Source: JAEXOD01 sp964652025 (GTDB taxonomy: Bacteria > Bacteroidota > Ignavibacteria > Ignavibacteriales > Melioribacteraceae). Taken from it: a stretch of DNA of 64,000 nt. Shown here in pieces: positions 16,537-25,460 of the stretch (positions within the stretch are counted from its first letter, which is position 1; the number at the start of each line of letters is the position of its first letter). The translations under genes were made by a program, and so were the position numbers. The notes below the pieces were generated by a model. It was not told where the DNA came from. It made no database searches and worked only from the letters and a program-made list of their open reading frames with translations. The stretch is from NCBI GenBank assembly GCA_964652025.1, contig CAZYZX010000002.1, forward strand, positions 248,001 through 312,000. Reading direction: 5' to 3'.

Positions 16537-16553
16537 GTTGGTAATTATTTAAC

Positions 16554-16580
16554 AAAAAACCCCCTATATGGGGGTTTTTT
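16554..16580. terminator. Bidirectional terminator between the peroxiredoxin gene and the SUF operon
   Basis: CCCCC (16560-16564) and GGGGG (16570-16574) form a GC stem with a TATAT loop, flanked by A6 and T6 runs. It can therefore terminate both the plus-strand perR-prx transcript and the minus-strand operon ending at 16609. Confidence 0.9.
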
Positions 16581-16608
16581 TATTTTGTATTGTTTATTAA
16601 CCTAAATT

Positions 16609-17058
16609 TTATACTACTTCATACTTAGTAATTATTTTTTCTTCACTTTCTGTTAGTTCTTGCAAGGTTAAGTCTTTTATGGCGTTATCTATTGAATTTT
16701 GTATTATTCGCCATAAAGATCTTAAAGAACAATCTACAGAGTTATTACAAATATCGTTTTCACCTGCGTATATATTGCAAAATGAATCATCGTATAATCT
16801 TCCACCAACAAAATTTAGTACATCTATTATTTTAATTTTATCAGGATTTCGCGCTAAATAATACCCACCATTTACTCCCCTTTCACTTTCAATAAATCCA
16901 CCTATTCGCAAAATTCTAAGAAGTTTTGCTGTATTATGTTGCGTAATTCCTTCTGCCCTACTTAGCTCTGGTATTGTTAAGCTAATACCAATTTTATGGT
17001 ATTTAGCTAAACGAATTAAAAGCCTTATTGAATACTCTTCTTGTGTACTAAATTTCAT
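16609..17058 (-). CDS. Rrf2-family regulator, probable Fe-S sensing regulator of the SUF operon
   Basis: A 149-residue Rrf2 winged-helix protein: helix-turn-helix at about residues 26-60 (LTIPELSRAEGITQHNTAKLLRIL) and wing GVNGGYYLAR. Three cysteines at 94, 104 and 110 (FCNIY, DICNN, VDCSLRSLW) lie where IscR and relatives bind a [2Fe-2S] cluster, though the spacing differs from IscR (92, 98, 104). It is the last gene of the suf transcript, 8 nt after the bacilliredoxin gene, which argues for a SufR/IscR-like feedback role. I assign no symbol because the branch of Rrf2 is not certain. Confidence 0.85.
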   Translation of the reverse strand: MKFSTQEEYSIRLLIRLAKYHKIGISLTIPELSRAEGITQHNTAKLLRILRIGGFIESERGVNGGYYLARNPDKIKIIDVLNFVGGRLYDDSFCNIYAGENDICNNSVDCSLRSLWRIIQNSIDNAIKDLTLQELTESEEKIITKYEVV

Positions 17059-17066
17059 AATTTTCT

Positions 17067-17594
17067 TTAATTTAATGGAATTTTAGAACCACATGCCTTA
17101 AAGTGTTCTAATTGCTCATATTTTTCTTTAGGAATTGAAGGTCCTTGCTTAGAACAATATTTATCAAATGCATTTTTAATACCCTCTGCTAAATAATCCG
17201 CACTATAACCTTCAATATTAAGTCTTTGTAACCCAAAAACTAATTCCCCATTTTTAAATAAAAACATAGAAGGAGATGATGGAGGTAATTTAGTTAAATA
17301 CTTATTCCTAAAATAATCAACAGCATCTCTATCTTGACCAGCAAAAAGTGAGTAAATTTTATCTGGAATGACTGAATTTTGCAAAGCTAAGGTAACAGCG
17401 GGTCTTGCACTTCCCGCAGCACAACCACAAACCGAATTAATAAAAACTAATACAGTTTTATCATTGTTCTCTTGCATTACCTTTTCAACATCTTCTGCGG
17501 TTATTAATTCTTCAAATCCTACGTAAATTAATTCATCCCGCATTGGTTGAACAGCTTCAACATCGTATAATGGTTGTTTTTTTATATTAAACAT
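17067..17594 (-). CDS. Bacilliredoxin (BrxA/BrxB, YphP/YqiW family)
   Basis: A 175-residue thioredoxin-fold protein with the family's CGC active site at residues 56-58 (NSVCGCAAGSARPA). Bacilliredoxins remove bacillithiol from S-bacillithiolated proteins, the first Cys attacking the mixed disulfide. Family members are usually near 145 aa; here an extra C-terminal piece of about 30 residues carries another Cys (FKACGSKIPLN). AAGGAG precedes the ATG. Its place between sufT and the Rrf2 gene links bacillithiol chemistry to Fe-S assembly, and bshB1 is 17 kb away in this window. Confidence 0.9.
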   Translation of the reverse strand: MFNIKKQPLYDVEAVQPMRDELIYVGFEELITAEDVEKVMQENNDKTVLVFINSVCGCAAGSARPAVTLALQNSVIPDKIYSLFAGQDRDAVDYFRNKYLTKLPPSSPSMFLFKNGELVFGLQRLNIEGYSADYLAEGIKNAFDKYCSKQGPSIPKEKYEQLEHFKACGSKIPLN

Positions 17595-17656
17595 AAAATC
17601 TCCTTATTAAAATTAGTAAGTTTATAATTAGAAATATTAGGGTGCTTAATAGCATA

Positions 17657-17971
17657 TTAATAAAAGCCTAACATTAATTTGGCTTCATCACTCATCATAT
17701 CTTTATCCCATGGTGGATTCCAAACTAAATCCACATAAACATCATTAACCCCATTTATCGCTTTAATTTTGTCTTTCACCTCACCAGGCAAAGAACCAGC
17801 CACTGGGCAACCAGGCGATGTAAGTGTCATTTTGATGTACACATTTCCATTTTCATCAATCTTTATTTTATAAATTAACCCTAGCTCGTATATATCAACT
17901 GGAATTTCGGGATCATAACATTGTTTTAATGCTTTTATTACTTCTTGCTCTAAAAAACCTACATCTACCAT
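17657..17971 (-). CDS. sufT: SufT-like MIP18 (DUF59) Fe-S maturation protein
   Basis: A 104-residue DUF59/MIP18 protein with CYDPEIPVDIYELGLIY at about residues 17-33 and SPGCPVAG near 53-60, the hallmark Cys-containing motif. SufT proteins help mature Fe-S proteins or carry clusters to targets. The related PaaD is longer and lies with paa genes, absent here. AGGTGA precedes the ATG; the gene starts 8 nt after sufS, clearly within the suf operon. Confidence 0.88.
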   Translation of the reverse strand: MVDVGFLEQEVIKALKQCYDPEIPVDIYELGLIYKIKIDENGNVYIKMTLTSPGCPVAGSLPGEVKDKIKAINGVNDVYVDLVWNPPWDKDMMSDEAKLMLGFY

Positions 17972-17979
17972 TTTATCAC

Positions 17980-19245
17980 CTATAATAACATTCTTTTTAC
18001 TTTCTGTAAACTATTAATAAAAATATCTATTTCTTCCATTGTATTGTAAAAAGCAAAAGAGGCTCTTGCTGTAGCTGGAACGTTAAATCTTTTCATTAAT
18101 GGTTGAGTGCAATGATGTCCTGTTCTTATTGCTATTCCATCGCCATCTATTAATGTTCCAATATCATATGGATGAATTCCATTTATAGTAAACGATATAA
18201 CAGATGACTTCTCTTTAGCTGTTCCTATTATTCTTAAGCCTTCAATTTCACTTATTCTATTTGTTGCATATTCAAGCAATTTTTTTTCGTAATTCATCAA
18301 ATCATTAATATCAAATTGCTCTAAATAATCAATTGCTGCACCTAAACCAATACCTCCTGCAATATTTGGTGTTCCTGCTTCAAATTTATGCGGTAAATCA
18401 TCATATGTACTCCCTTCAAAAGTAACTGTTCTTATCATGTCTCCACCGCCTTGGTAAGGAGGTAATTGGTCTAAATATTTTGTTTTTCCATATAAAACAC
18501 CTATGCCAGTTGGTCCAAAAATCTTATGACCACTGAATACATAAAAATCACAACCCAACTCTTGAACATCAATTTTTTGGTGCGGTATAGCTTGCGAGCC
18601 ATCTAATAATACAGGCACATTATATTTATGTGCAATTTCTACAATTTTTTTAACAGGATTTATTGTTCCAAGTGCATTTGATGTATGTACCACTGAAACT
18701 AATTTAGTTTTTTCGGTAATCATATTTTCAAAGTTATCCAATATTAATTCCCCATTATCATTTATTGGAATAACTTTTAACTTAACTTTTTTACGCTCGT
18801 TTATAAGTTGCCAAGGAACAATATTTGCATGATGCTCCATGTTAGTAATTATTATTTCGTCATTTTCTTGTAGCCATCCAGCCCTACACATACTAGTTGC
18901 CACTAAATTAATTGCTTCTGTAGCTCCTTTTACAAATATTATTTCGCTTGCACTCATTACATTCATAAACTCTTTAACTTTTAATCGCGCTTTTTCATAC
19001 GATTCTGTAGCAAGTTCACTTAAAAAATGCAAGCCACGGTGTATATTTGCATTTTCGTATGTGTAGTAATAAGTTATTGCGTCTATTACTTGCTGCGGCT
19101 TTTGTGTTGTTGCTGCATTATCTAAATAAACTAATGGCTTACCATTAACTAACCTTTTTAGTATTGGGAAATCATTTCTAACTTCTATAACATTAAATTC
19201 CCGTTTTAAAGTAGTTTTCGCATCCTTTTGTTCAAGAATTTCCAT
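17980..19245 (-). CDS. sufS: Cysteine desulfurase SufS
   Basis: A 421-residue class V aminotransferase-fold enzyme, type II cysteine desulfurase, which takes sulfur from L-cysteine. It shows YLDNAATTQKP near residue 40, the PLP-lysine in FSGHKIFGPTGIG near residue 242 and the persulfide-forming Cys in RTGHHCTQP near residue 379. The short active-site loop is typical of SufS, not IscS. It lies 2 nt after sufD. No sufE or sufU, the usual sulfur acceptor partner of SufS, is found anywhere in this window. Confidence 0.95.
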   Translation of the reverse strand: MEILEQKDAKTTLKREFNVIEVRNDFPILKRLVNGKPLVYLDNAATTQKPQQVIDAITYYYTYENANIHRGLHFLSELATESYEKARLKVKEFMNVMSASEIIFVKGATEAINLVATSMCRAGWLQENDEIIITNMEHHANIVPWQLINERKKVKLKVIPINDNGELILDNFENMITEKTKLVSVVHTSNALGTINPVKKIVEIAHKYNVPVLLDGSQAIPHQKIDVQELGCDFYVFSGHKIFGPTGIGVLYGKTKYLDQLPPYQGGGDMIRTVTFEGSTYDDLPHKFEAGTPNIAGGIGLGAAIDYLEQFDINDLMNYEKKLLEYATNRISEIEGLRIIGTAKEKSSVISFTINGIHPYDIGTLIDGDGIAIRTGHHCTQPLMKRFNVPATARASFAFYNTMEEIDIFINSLQKVKRMLL

Positions 19246-19247
19246 TA

Positions 19248-20585
19248 TTATATTTCCGTTTTATGCAAATGCTTAAAAATTTTATGATTTAACTCTTCTC
19301 TTAAAACATCAATTTTTACGTTCTCTAAAACATCTACAGCAAAAGCACGTATTAACATAGATTTTGCTAATTCTTCCCCAACACCTCTAGTTCTTATATA
19401 AAAATATGCATTCTTATCTAACTGACCCACTGTTGCACCATGCGAACATTTTACATCATCTGCAAAAATTTCTAATTGCGGCTGTGTATCTATTTTAGCA
19501 GTTTCTTTTAATAAAACCGTTTTATTAGATTGATATGCATTTGTTTTCTGTGCATCTTGCCTTACAAGTATTTTACCAGAAAATACACCATGTGATGTAT
19601 CATCTAAAATACTTTTATATAATTCATTACTCATACAGTTTGGTTTTGCATGGTCTACAAATGTATGATTATCTATTAATTGCTCTCCTGTTCCTAAACT
19701 TAATCCATAATAATGGCACTCTATATTTTCCCCATCCAACTCGCTGCCAATATCGTTGCGTATTATTTTACCACCAAAACTAAATGTGAAATTATTAAAA
19801 ACACTTCTACTTTTTTGAATAATCTCAGTTCTTTCTATATGATAAGAATCTTCCTTTTGGTCTTGTATATTATATATGTTTACTCTTGCATCTTCATCAA
19901 CATATGCTTCTGTAACAGTATTATTTAAATACTTATTTTCACCATAGCCTAAATAATTAACTATTATATTTACTTCACTATTTTTTTCCGCAAAAATTAA
20001 ATTTCTTGGAACAGAAAGAAGATTATTATCCTCACTTACAGAAAGATATAAAACTTGAATAGGTAACTCTATTGTTTTATTTTCTGGTACCCAAATAAAT
20101 AAGCCATCGTTTGTAAAAGTGGAATTAATAACATTAAAAATATTTTCCTTTTTTAATAGCTTATTAAAATGCATTTCAATTGGTTTACTAAATTTAGTTA
20201 TTGCGCTTTTCAAGTTGCTAACTACTGCAAAGTTTGGCACTTTACTCAAATCTGAGTGTTTTGAACTAAAAATACCATTGATAAAAACAAGTTTTATTGA
20301 GTCTATTTCTATAAAAGCGTTATTAATTAATTCTTCATCTAATTTAATATTATCTAAATTACCGGTAAATAAATCATAATTAATGTTAATTATTTCTTTA
20401 ACATTAGTATATTTCCACTCTTCGGTTTTTAAAGTGGGGAATGATTGACTTTTTAATTTCTCAAAAAACTCAGGCTTTTTTTCAGCCAAAAATGTATTAC
20501 TTAATCCATTTAAGGCACCTAAGTAATCATTAAATTTATTAAGTAAAACTTGTTTTAGTAAAGGTTCATTGGATATATTATTCAT
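19248..20585 (-). CDS. sufD: SufD, scaffold subunit of the SUF Fe-S assembly complex
   Basis: A 445-residue SufBD-family protein with the N-terminal helical region (PTLKTEEWKYTNV), a long right-handed beta-helix core and the C-terminal block CSHGATVGQLDKNAYFYIRTRGV, which carries the Cys/His used at the SufB-SufD interface. SufD joins SufB and SufC to build [4Fe-4S] clusters. It is more divergent than SufB, as is normal. AGGAG precedes the ATG; the gene follows sufC by 15 nt. Confidence 0.93.
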   Translation of the reverse strand: MNNISNEPLLKQVLLNKFNDYLGALNGLSNTFLAEKKPEFFEKLKSQSFPTLKTEEWKYTNVKEIININYDLFTGNLDNIKLDEELINNAFIEIDSIKLVFINGIFSSKHSDLSKVPNFAVVSNLKSAITKFSKPIEMHFNKLLKKENIFNVINSTFTNDGLFIWVPENKTIELPIQVLYLSVSEDNNLLSVPRNLIFAEKNSEVNIIVNYLGYGENKYLNNTVTEAYVDEDARVNIYNIQDQKEDSYHIERTEIIQKSRSVFNNFTFSFGGKIIRNDIGSELDGENIECHYYGLSLGTGEQLIDNHTFVDHAKPNCMSNELYKSILDDTSHGVFSGKILVRQDAQKTNAYQSNKTVLLKETAKIDTQPQLEIFADDVKCSHGATVGQLDKNAYFYIRTRGVGEELAKSMLIRAFAVDVLENVKIDVLREELNHKIFKHLHKTEI

Positions 20586-20600
20586 ATTGTAATCTCCTAA

Positions 20601-21371
20601 TTAAGCACTAACTTCTTCTGTAGTTTCAACATCATCCTTAATCCAATCATACCCTTTTTCTTCAAGCTCTAAAGCCAATTCTTTTGTGCCAGATTTAATT
20701 ATTCTTCCTTGATATAAAACATGAACATAATCTGGAACAATGTAACTTAATAATCTTTGATAGTGAGTAACTACAATTACAGCATTATCAGGATTTCTGA
20801 AAACATTAACACCATTAGATACAATTTTTAGTGCGTCAATATCCAAACCGCTATCAGTTTCATCTAACAATGCTAATTTAGGATTTAACATTAACATTTG
20901 AAAAATTTCATTTCTTTTCTTTTCACCACCGCTAAATCCTTGATTAACTGAACGACTAATTAGTTTTTCGTCCATATCCAAAATTGCTGCTTTTTCTTTC
21001 ATTAAGTTTAAAAATTCCTTTGGTGTTAGCTCTGGTAAATTTTTATACTTACGTATTTGTTCTAATGCTGTTTTTAAAAATGTTGCATTGCTTATTCCAG
21101 GAACTTCAATAGGATATTGAAAAGCTAAAAACACACCTTCTCTTGCTCTATCTTCAATACTAAGGTCTAATAAATTTACTCCATCTAATAAAACTTCACC
21201 TTCGGTAACTTCATAATTTTCGTGACCTGCTAACACATTTGCTAAAGTGCTTTTACCACTACCATTAGGTCCCATAATTGCGTGAACTTCCCCACGGTTA
21301 ACTGTTAAATTTATTCCTCTTAAAATTTCTTTACCGTCTATATTTGCGTGTAAGTTTTTAATCTGTAACAT
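20601..21371 (-). CDS. sufC: SufC, ATPase subunit of the SUF complex
   Basis: A 256-residue ABC ATPase: Walker A GPNGSGKST near residue 35, signature FSGGEKKRNE near 147 and Walker B LALLDETDSGLD near 170, which is the SufC-specific wording. The ATPase drives conformational change of the SufBCD scaffold and has no membrane partner. GAGGA precedes the ATG. It lies between sufB and sufD in the standard order. Confidence 0.96.
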   Translation of the reverse strand: MLQIKNLHANIDGKEILRGINLTVNRGEVHAIMGPNGSGKSTLANVLAGHENYEVTEGEVLLDGVNLLDLSIEDRAREGVFLAFQYPIEVPGISNATFLKTALEQIRKYKNLPELTPKEFLNLMKEKAAILDMDEKLISRSVNQGFSGGEKKRNEIFQMLMLNPKLALLDETDSGLDIDALKIVSNGVNVFRNPDNAVIVVTHYQRLLSYIVPDYVHVLYQGRIIKSGTKELALELEEKGYDWIKDDVETTEEVSA

Positions 21372-21401
21372 AATTTATTCCTCTTTATTTTAATTTCTAA
21401 A

Positions 21402-22847
21402 TTAACCAACGCTACCTTCTAAACTAATAGCTAATAATTTTTGAGCTTCTACTGCAAATTCCATCGGAAGCTCGTTAAATACTTCTTTACAAAATCCATT
21501 TACAATTAAATTAACAGCATCTTCTGTTGAAATACCTCTTTGATTTAAGTAAAATATTTGGTCTTCACTAACCTTAGATGTAGTTGCTTCGTGTTCTACA
21601 ACTGCTGTTGGATTATCAACCTCTATATAAGGAAATGTGTGAGCTCCACATCTATCCCCCATTAACATACTATCGCACTGCGAAAAGTTTCTTGCACCTT
21701 CTGCTTTTTTAGAAACTTTTACAAGTCCACGATAAGTATTATTACTTCTACCTGCGCTTATACCTTTAGAAACTATAGTACTTTTTGTATTTTTTCCAAT
21801 ATGTACCATTTTGGTTCCTGTATCTGCTTGCTGATAATTATTTGTAACAGCTACACTGTAAAACTCGCCAACAGAATTATCACCCAATAAAATACAACTT
21901 GGATATTTCCATGTAATTGCACTACCAGTTTCAACTTGCGTCCAAGATATTTTGGAGTTTACACCTTTGCATAATCCACGTTTTGTAACAAAATTATAAA
22001 TTCCGCCTTTTCCTTCTTTATCTCCGGGATACCAATTTTGAACTGTACTATATTTAATTTCTGCATTATCCAATGCAACAAGTTCAACTACTGCTGCATG
22101 CAATTGATTATTATCTCTAATTGGTGCTGTACATCCTTCTAAGTAACTTACATATGCACCTTCATCTGCTACAATTAAAGTTCTTTCAAACTGTCCTGTT
22201 TCTTGGTTATTTATCCTAAAATATGTGCTTAATTCCATGGGGCATCTAACACCTTTTGGAATATACACAAAAGAACCATCGCTAAATACAGCAGAATTCA
22301 ATGCAGCATAAAAATTATCTGTATAAGGAACTACGCTACCTAAATATTTTTTAACTAATTCTGGATGCTCTTTAATAGCTTCCGAAATACTACAAAATAT
22401 TATTCCCTGTTCCTTTAAGCTTTCCTTAAATGTAGTTGTTACAGAAACCGAGTCAAAAACTGCATCTACTGCAACACCCGCTAAAACCTTTTGTTCTTCT
22501 AAAGGTATTCCAAGTTTTTCAAAAGTCTTTAGCAACTCAGGGTCAACATCATCCAAACTGTTTAACTTTGGCTTTTGCTTTGGTGCAGAATAATAAGAAA
22601 TATCTTGATAATCTATTGGTGGATACTTAACATTTGGCCATTTTGGCTCTCTTAAAGTTTGCCAATGCCTAAATGCTTTTAATCGCCATTCTGTCATCCA
22701 TTCGGGCTCTTCTTTCTTTTTAGAAATATATCTAATTACATCTTCATTTAACCCTTTGGGTAGTGTATCACTTTCTATATCTGTAGTAAATCCCCACTTA
22801 TATTCACTTTGGGTTAAATCTTCTACTATTTTCATATCTTCGCTCAT
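21402..22847 (-). CDS. sufB: SufB, Fe-S cluster scaffold
   Basis: A 481-residue SufB with the highly conserved FVYIPKGVRCPMELSTYFRIN, EGCTAPIRDNNQLHAAVVELVAL and GDRCGAHTFPYIEV blocks and the C-terminal EHEATTSKVSEDQIFYLNQRG. Conserved Cys and Glu residues in these blocks form the cluster-building site. The length is normal for the family. GGAG precedes the ATG at 22847. It is the first gene of sufB-C-D-S-T-brx-rrf2. The 104-bp upstream gap is AT-rich; I could not identify a convincing promoter or operator there. Confidence 0.96.
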   Translation of the reverse strand: MSEDMKIVEDLTQSEYKWGFTTDIESDTLPKGLNEDVIRYISKKKEEPEWMTEWRLKAFRHWQTLREPKWPNVKYPPIDYQDISYYSAPKQKPKLNSLDDVDPELLKTFEKLGIPLEEQKVLAGVAVDAVFDSVSVTTTFKESLKEQGIIFCSISEAIKEHPELVKKYLGSVVPYTDNFYAALNSAVFSDGSFVYIPKGVRCPMELSTYFRINNQETGQFERTLIVADEGAYVSYLEGCTAPIRDNNQLHAAVVELVALDNAEIKYSTVQNWYPGDKEGKGGIYNFVTKRGLCKGVNSKISWTQVETGSAITWKYPSCILLGDNSVGEFYSVAVTNNYQQADTGTKMVHIGKNTKSTIVSKGISAGRSNNTYRGLVKVSKKAEGARNFSQCDSMLMGDRCGAHTFPYIEVDNPTAVVEHEATTSKVSEDQIFYLNQRGISTEDAVNLIVNGFCKEVFNELPMEFAVEAQKLLAISLEGSVG

Positions 22848-22951
22848 TTATACTCCATTTAATTTTAATCTGGAAAAAAAAGTCAAGATTTAATTCAAAA
22901 AAAAATCATTTATTAGCTAAACTAAATTTTTATAAAAATCGTTCCAATTTA

Positions 22952-23686
22952 TTAAAAATTTTCCCTTTGTCTATTAATTTCATATAACAAAATTCCAGCC
23001 GAAACCGAAACATTTAAAGATTCAATTTTTCCCAACATCGGAATTTTTACTAAAAAATCACAACCATCCTTTACTAGTTTTCTTATACCTTTCCCCTCAT
23101 TACCTAATACTAAAGCAACAGGCATTTTGTAATCTAACTTAGTATAATCTTTAGATTCTTTATCTAACATACTTCCTACTATCCAAAAACCGTCTTTCTT
23201 TAAATCCTTTATTAAATTATTAATATTATTTACTACACAAATATCTAAGTGAAAAACTGCACCAGCTGATGTTTTTTCTACTGTTTCTGTAATTTTAGCG
23301 GAGTTGTGTAAAGTAATAAAAACCCCATTAACTCCACTTCCTTCAGCCGTTCTTAAAATTGCACCTAAATTATGTGGATCCTGTATTGAATCTAATATTA
23401 AAACTAATGGATATTTTTTATTTTTTGATTTTCGCAAAATAGTTTCATAATCAGAAAATTTTATTTCAGAAGATAAAGCATATACACCTTGACTATTTAC
23501 TTTACCTAACACTTCTTCCATTTTTACAGGTGAAACTGTACTAATATTAATTTTTTTCTTTTTTGCTAAGTTTATAATTTCTGTAATATTTTCACCCTTA
23601 ACACCATGTGCTAAATAAATAGCTTGAATATCTATTCCACTTTTTAATGCTTCTAAAACAGGAATTCTACCAAAAATTTTACTCAT
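22952..23686 (-). CDS. rlmB: 23S rRNA (guanosine-2'-O)-methyltransferase RlmB, SpoU/TrmH family
   Basis: A 244-residue SPOUT methyltransferase. An N-terminal L30e-like substrate domain (FGRIPVLEALKSG) is followed by the knotted domain with motif 1 DSIQDPHNLGAILRTAEGSGVNGVF, motif 2 LVLGNEGKGI and motif 3 IPMLGKIESLNVSVSAGILLYE. RlmB 2'-O-methylates G2251 of 23S rRNA; the two-domain layout favours it over TrmH. Its ATG overlaps the stop of the previous gene by one base (TAATG), so it is translationally coupled in the ptsN-hisS transcript. Confidence 0.9.
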   Translation of the reverse strand: MSKIFGRIPVLEALKSGIDIQAIYLAHGVKGENITEIINLAKKKKINISTVSPVKMEEVLGKVNSQGVYALSSEIKFSDYETILRKSKNKKYPLVLILDSIQDPHNLGAILRTAEGSGVNGVFITLHNSAKITETVEKTSAGAVFHLDICVVNNINNLIKDLKKDGFWIVGSMLDKESKDYTKLDYKMPVALVLGNEGKGIRKLVKDGCDFLVKIPMLGKIESLNVSVSAGILLYEINRQRENF

Positions 23687-24201
23687 TAAGATTCCTTAAA
23701 ACTGTTTTCTTCTTCCGCAACTATAAAATTACAAAATTTCCTATTATTCTCCTTTTCTGGTAAAAATTCTTTTACCAACATAATTTTTTTTTCTAAAAAA
23801 TTTATATTATAAATTGCGGAATTAATACTACCATCTTGCTTAACAACATTTACAGTAACATCACCAACTAAATTTTCAAAATAATTATCTTTTCGTGCTG
23901 GCTGCACTTGTGGTGCATAATTAGTTTTTGCCGCAAGTCCCATAATTACTAAATATATTCCATCTTTCTTTTTAAGAACTTCAACAGTAACCTCATAACT
24001 AAACACTTTTAATTCCATTACTGTTTCTATAGTAAAACTTACAAATTGCTTTTTGTTAACCGTATCGTAATAAAAAAAAGCTTTGCATACATATTCAATT
24101 TTATCTGGTTTTTTTGTTGGAATAGCAGCTATTGCAACTTCAGCTTTTTTATTCCGTGTTTTAGGAATTTTTGGTATTTCGGTTGGATGTTTTAATGGCA
24201 T
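23686..24201 (-). CDS. Hypothetical protein between hisS and rlmB
   Basis: A 171-residue protein I do not recognise. It has no signal peptide or membrane helix. The N-terminus is basic and proline-rich (MPLKHPTEIPKIPKTRNKKAE), and the rest is predicted alternating strands, compatible with a small beta-rich domain. It overlaps the 3' end of hisS by 10 nt and the rlmB start by 1 nt. This tight coupling indicates a real gene and hints at a translation or RNA-related role, but nothing in the sequence shows the function. Confidence 0.75.
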   Translation of the reverse strand: MPLKHPTEIPKIPKTRNKKAEVAIAAIPTKKPDKIEYVCKAFFYYDTVNKKQFVSFTIETVMELKVFSYEVTVEVLKKKDGIYLVIMGLAAKTNYAPQVQPARKDNYFENLVGDVTVNVVKQDGSINSAIYNINFLEKKIMLVKEFLPEKENNRKFCNFIVAEEENSFKES

Positions 24202-25451
24202 AAAATCATCTCTATTTTGTATAGCTCGTTTATATTAAAGTTAGTTTGTTCGCCCGTATTCATATTTTTTAGCACAACCATATTATTTTTAAATTCATCG
24301 CCACCCAAAAATAAAACATATTTTGCTTTAAATTTATTAGCTTCTCTCATTTGTGCTTTTACACTTCTATTATTGTAATCAGTTTCGGCTGTAAAACCTT
24401 TATTTCTAAAATTAACTGCAATATTATATGCATTTTGCTTTAATTCTTTATCTAATCTTACAATATAAACATCAATTCCTTTATCATCAAGATTAAGACA
24501 ATTTTCATTTTCACAAGCTAAAAGTAAACGTTCAATACCAGCAGCAAAACCTACACCCGGTGTTGGGGTCCCACCTAATTCCTCTATTAATAAATCGTAC
24601 CTGCCACCGCCACAAAGTGCACTTTGGGATCCTACACTACCACTAACAATTTCAAATGTTGTATTTGTGTAATAATCCAGTCCCCTAACTAATGCTGTAT
24701 CTACAACAAACGGTATGTTATTACTTTTTAAGCACTCTTTAACTTCATTAAAACTATTTAAACTATCATCGTCTAAATAATCTAACAAAACAGGTGCCTT
24801 TGCCATTATTTCTTGGTCACCTTCATCTTTACTGTCAAAAATTCGTAGTATATTTGTCTCTAATCTCTTTTTACTTTCTTCAGATAATTTATCAACTTTA
24901 TCTATTAAATATTTTCTTAACTCAAGTTTATAATTTTCTCGAGAACTTGGAACACCTAAAGAATTAATTTTAACTGTTAAATTTTTTAATCCAATTTCCG
25001 AAAAAACCTTGTAAGCCATAATAATCATTTCTGCATCAAGCAATGGGTCGTTGCTACCTAAAGCTTCTGCACCAAATTGATGAAATTGTCTTAATCTGCC
25101 CGCCTGTGGTTTTTCTTGCCTGAACATTGGGGAAATATAAAACAACTTGTTTAATGTATTCTTTTTATCTAAAGCGTGTTCTATAAATGCCCTAACAACA
25201 GAAGCCGTCATTTCTGGTTTTAGTGTAATACTTAAATCGCTCCTATCTTTAAATGTATACATCTCTTTGCTTACTATATCTGTAGCTTCTCCTATGCCCC
25301 TTGCAAAAAGTATTGTCTCTTCAAAAATAGGTGTACGAATTTCTTTATAGTTATAAAATTTAAATACTTTTTTTACTAAATTTTCTATATAATACCACTT
25401 TTCAATATCTTCAGGTAAAATATCTTTTGTTCCTGTTACAGCTTTTATCAT
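24192..25451 (-). CDS. hisS: Histidyl-tRNA synthetase
   Basis: A 419-residue class II aminoacyl-tRNA synthetase. It shows the HisRS N-terminus (GTKDILPED), motif 2 region FRQEKPQAGRLRQFHQFGAEALG, the histidine-binding block LVRGLDYYTNTTFEI, motif 3 GVGFAAGIERLLL and an anticodon-binding domain from about residue 330. The length is normal and no HisZ-like losses are seen. The gene follows the PTS IIA gene by 9 nt. Confidence 0.96.
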   Translation of the reverse strand: MIKAVTGTKDILPEDIEKWYYIENLVKKVFKFYNYKEIRTPIFEETILFARGIGEATDIVSKEMYTFKDRSDLSITLKPEMTASVVRAFIEHALDKKNTLNKLFYISPMFRQEKPQAGRLRQFHQFGAEALGSNDPLLDAEMIIMAYKVFSEIGLKNLTVKINSLGVPSSRENYKLELRKYLIDKVDKLSEESKKRLETNILRIFDSKDEGDQEIMAKAPVLLDYLDDDSLNSFNEVKECLKSNNIPFVVDTALVRGLDYYTNTTFEIVSGSVGSQSALCGGGRYDLLIEELGGTPTPGVGFAAGIERLLLACENENCLNLDDKGIDVYIVRLDKELKQNAYNIAVNFRNKGFTAETDYNNRSVKAQMREANKFKAKYVLFLGGDEFKNNMVVLKNMNTGEQTNFNINELYKIEMILCH

Positions 25452-25460
25452 TTTAACTCA

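Noticed and set aside
22848..22951. sufB promoter with TTGACT and an AT-rich -10
   Set aside because: The best -10 at an acceptable spacing would put the transcript start on the ribosome site, so I do not call it.
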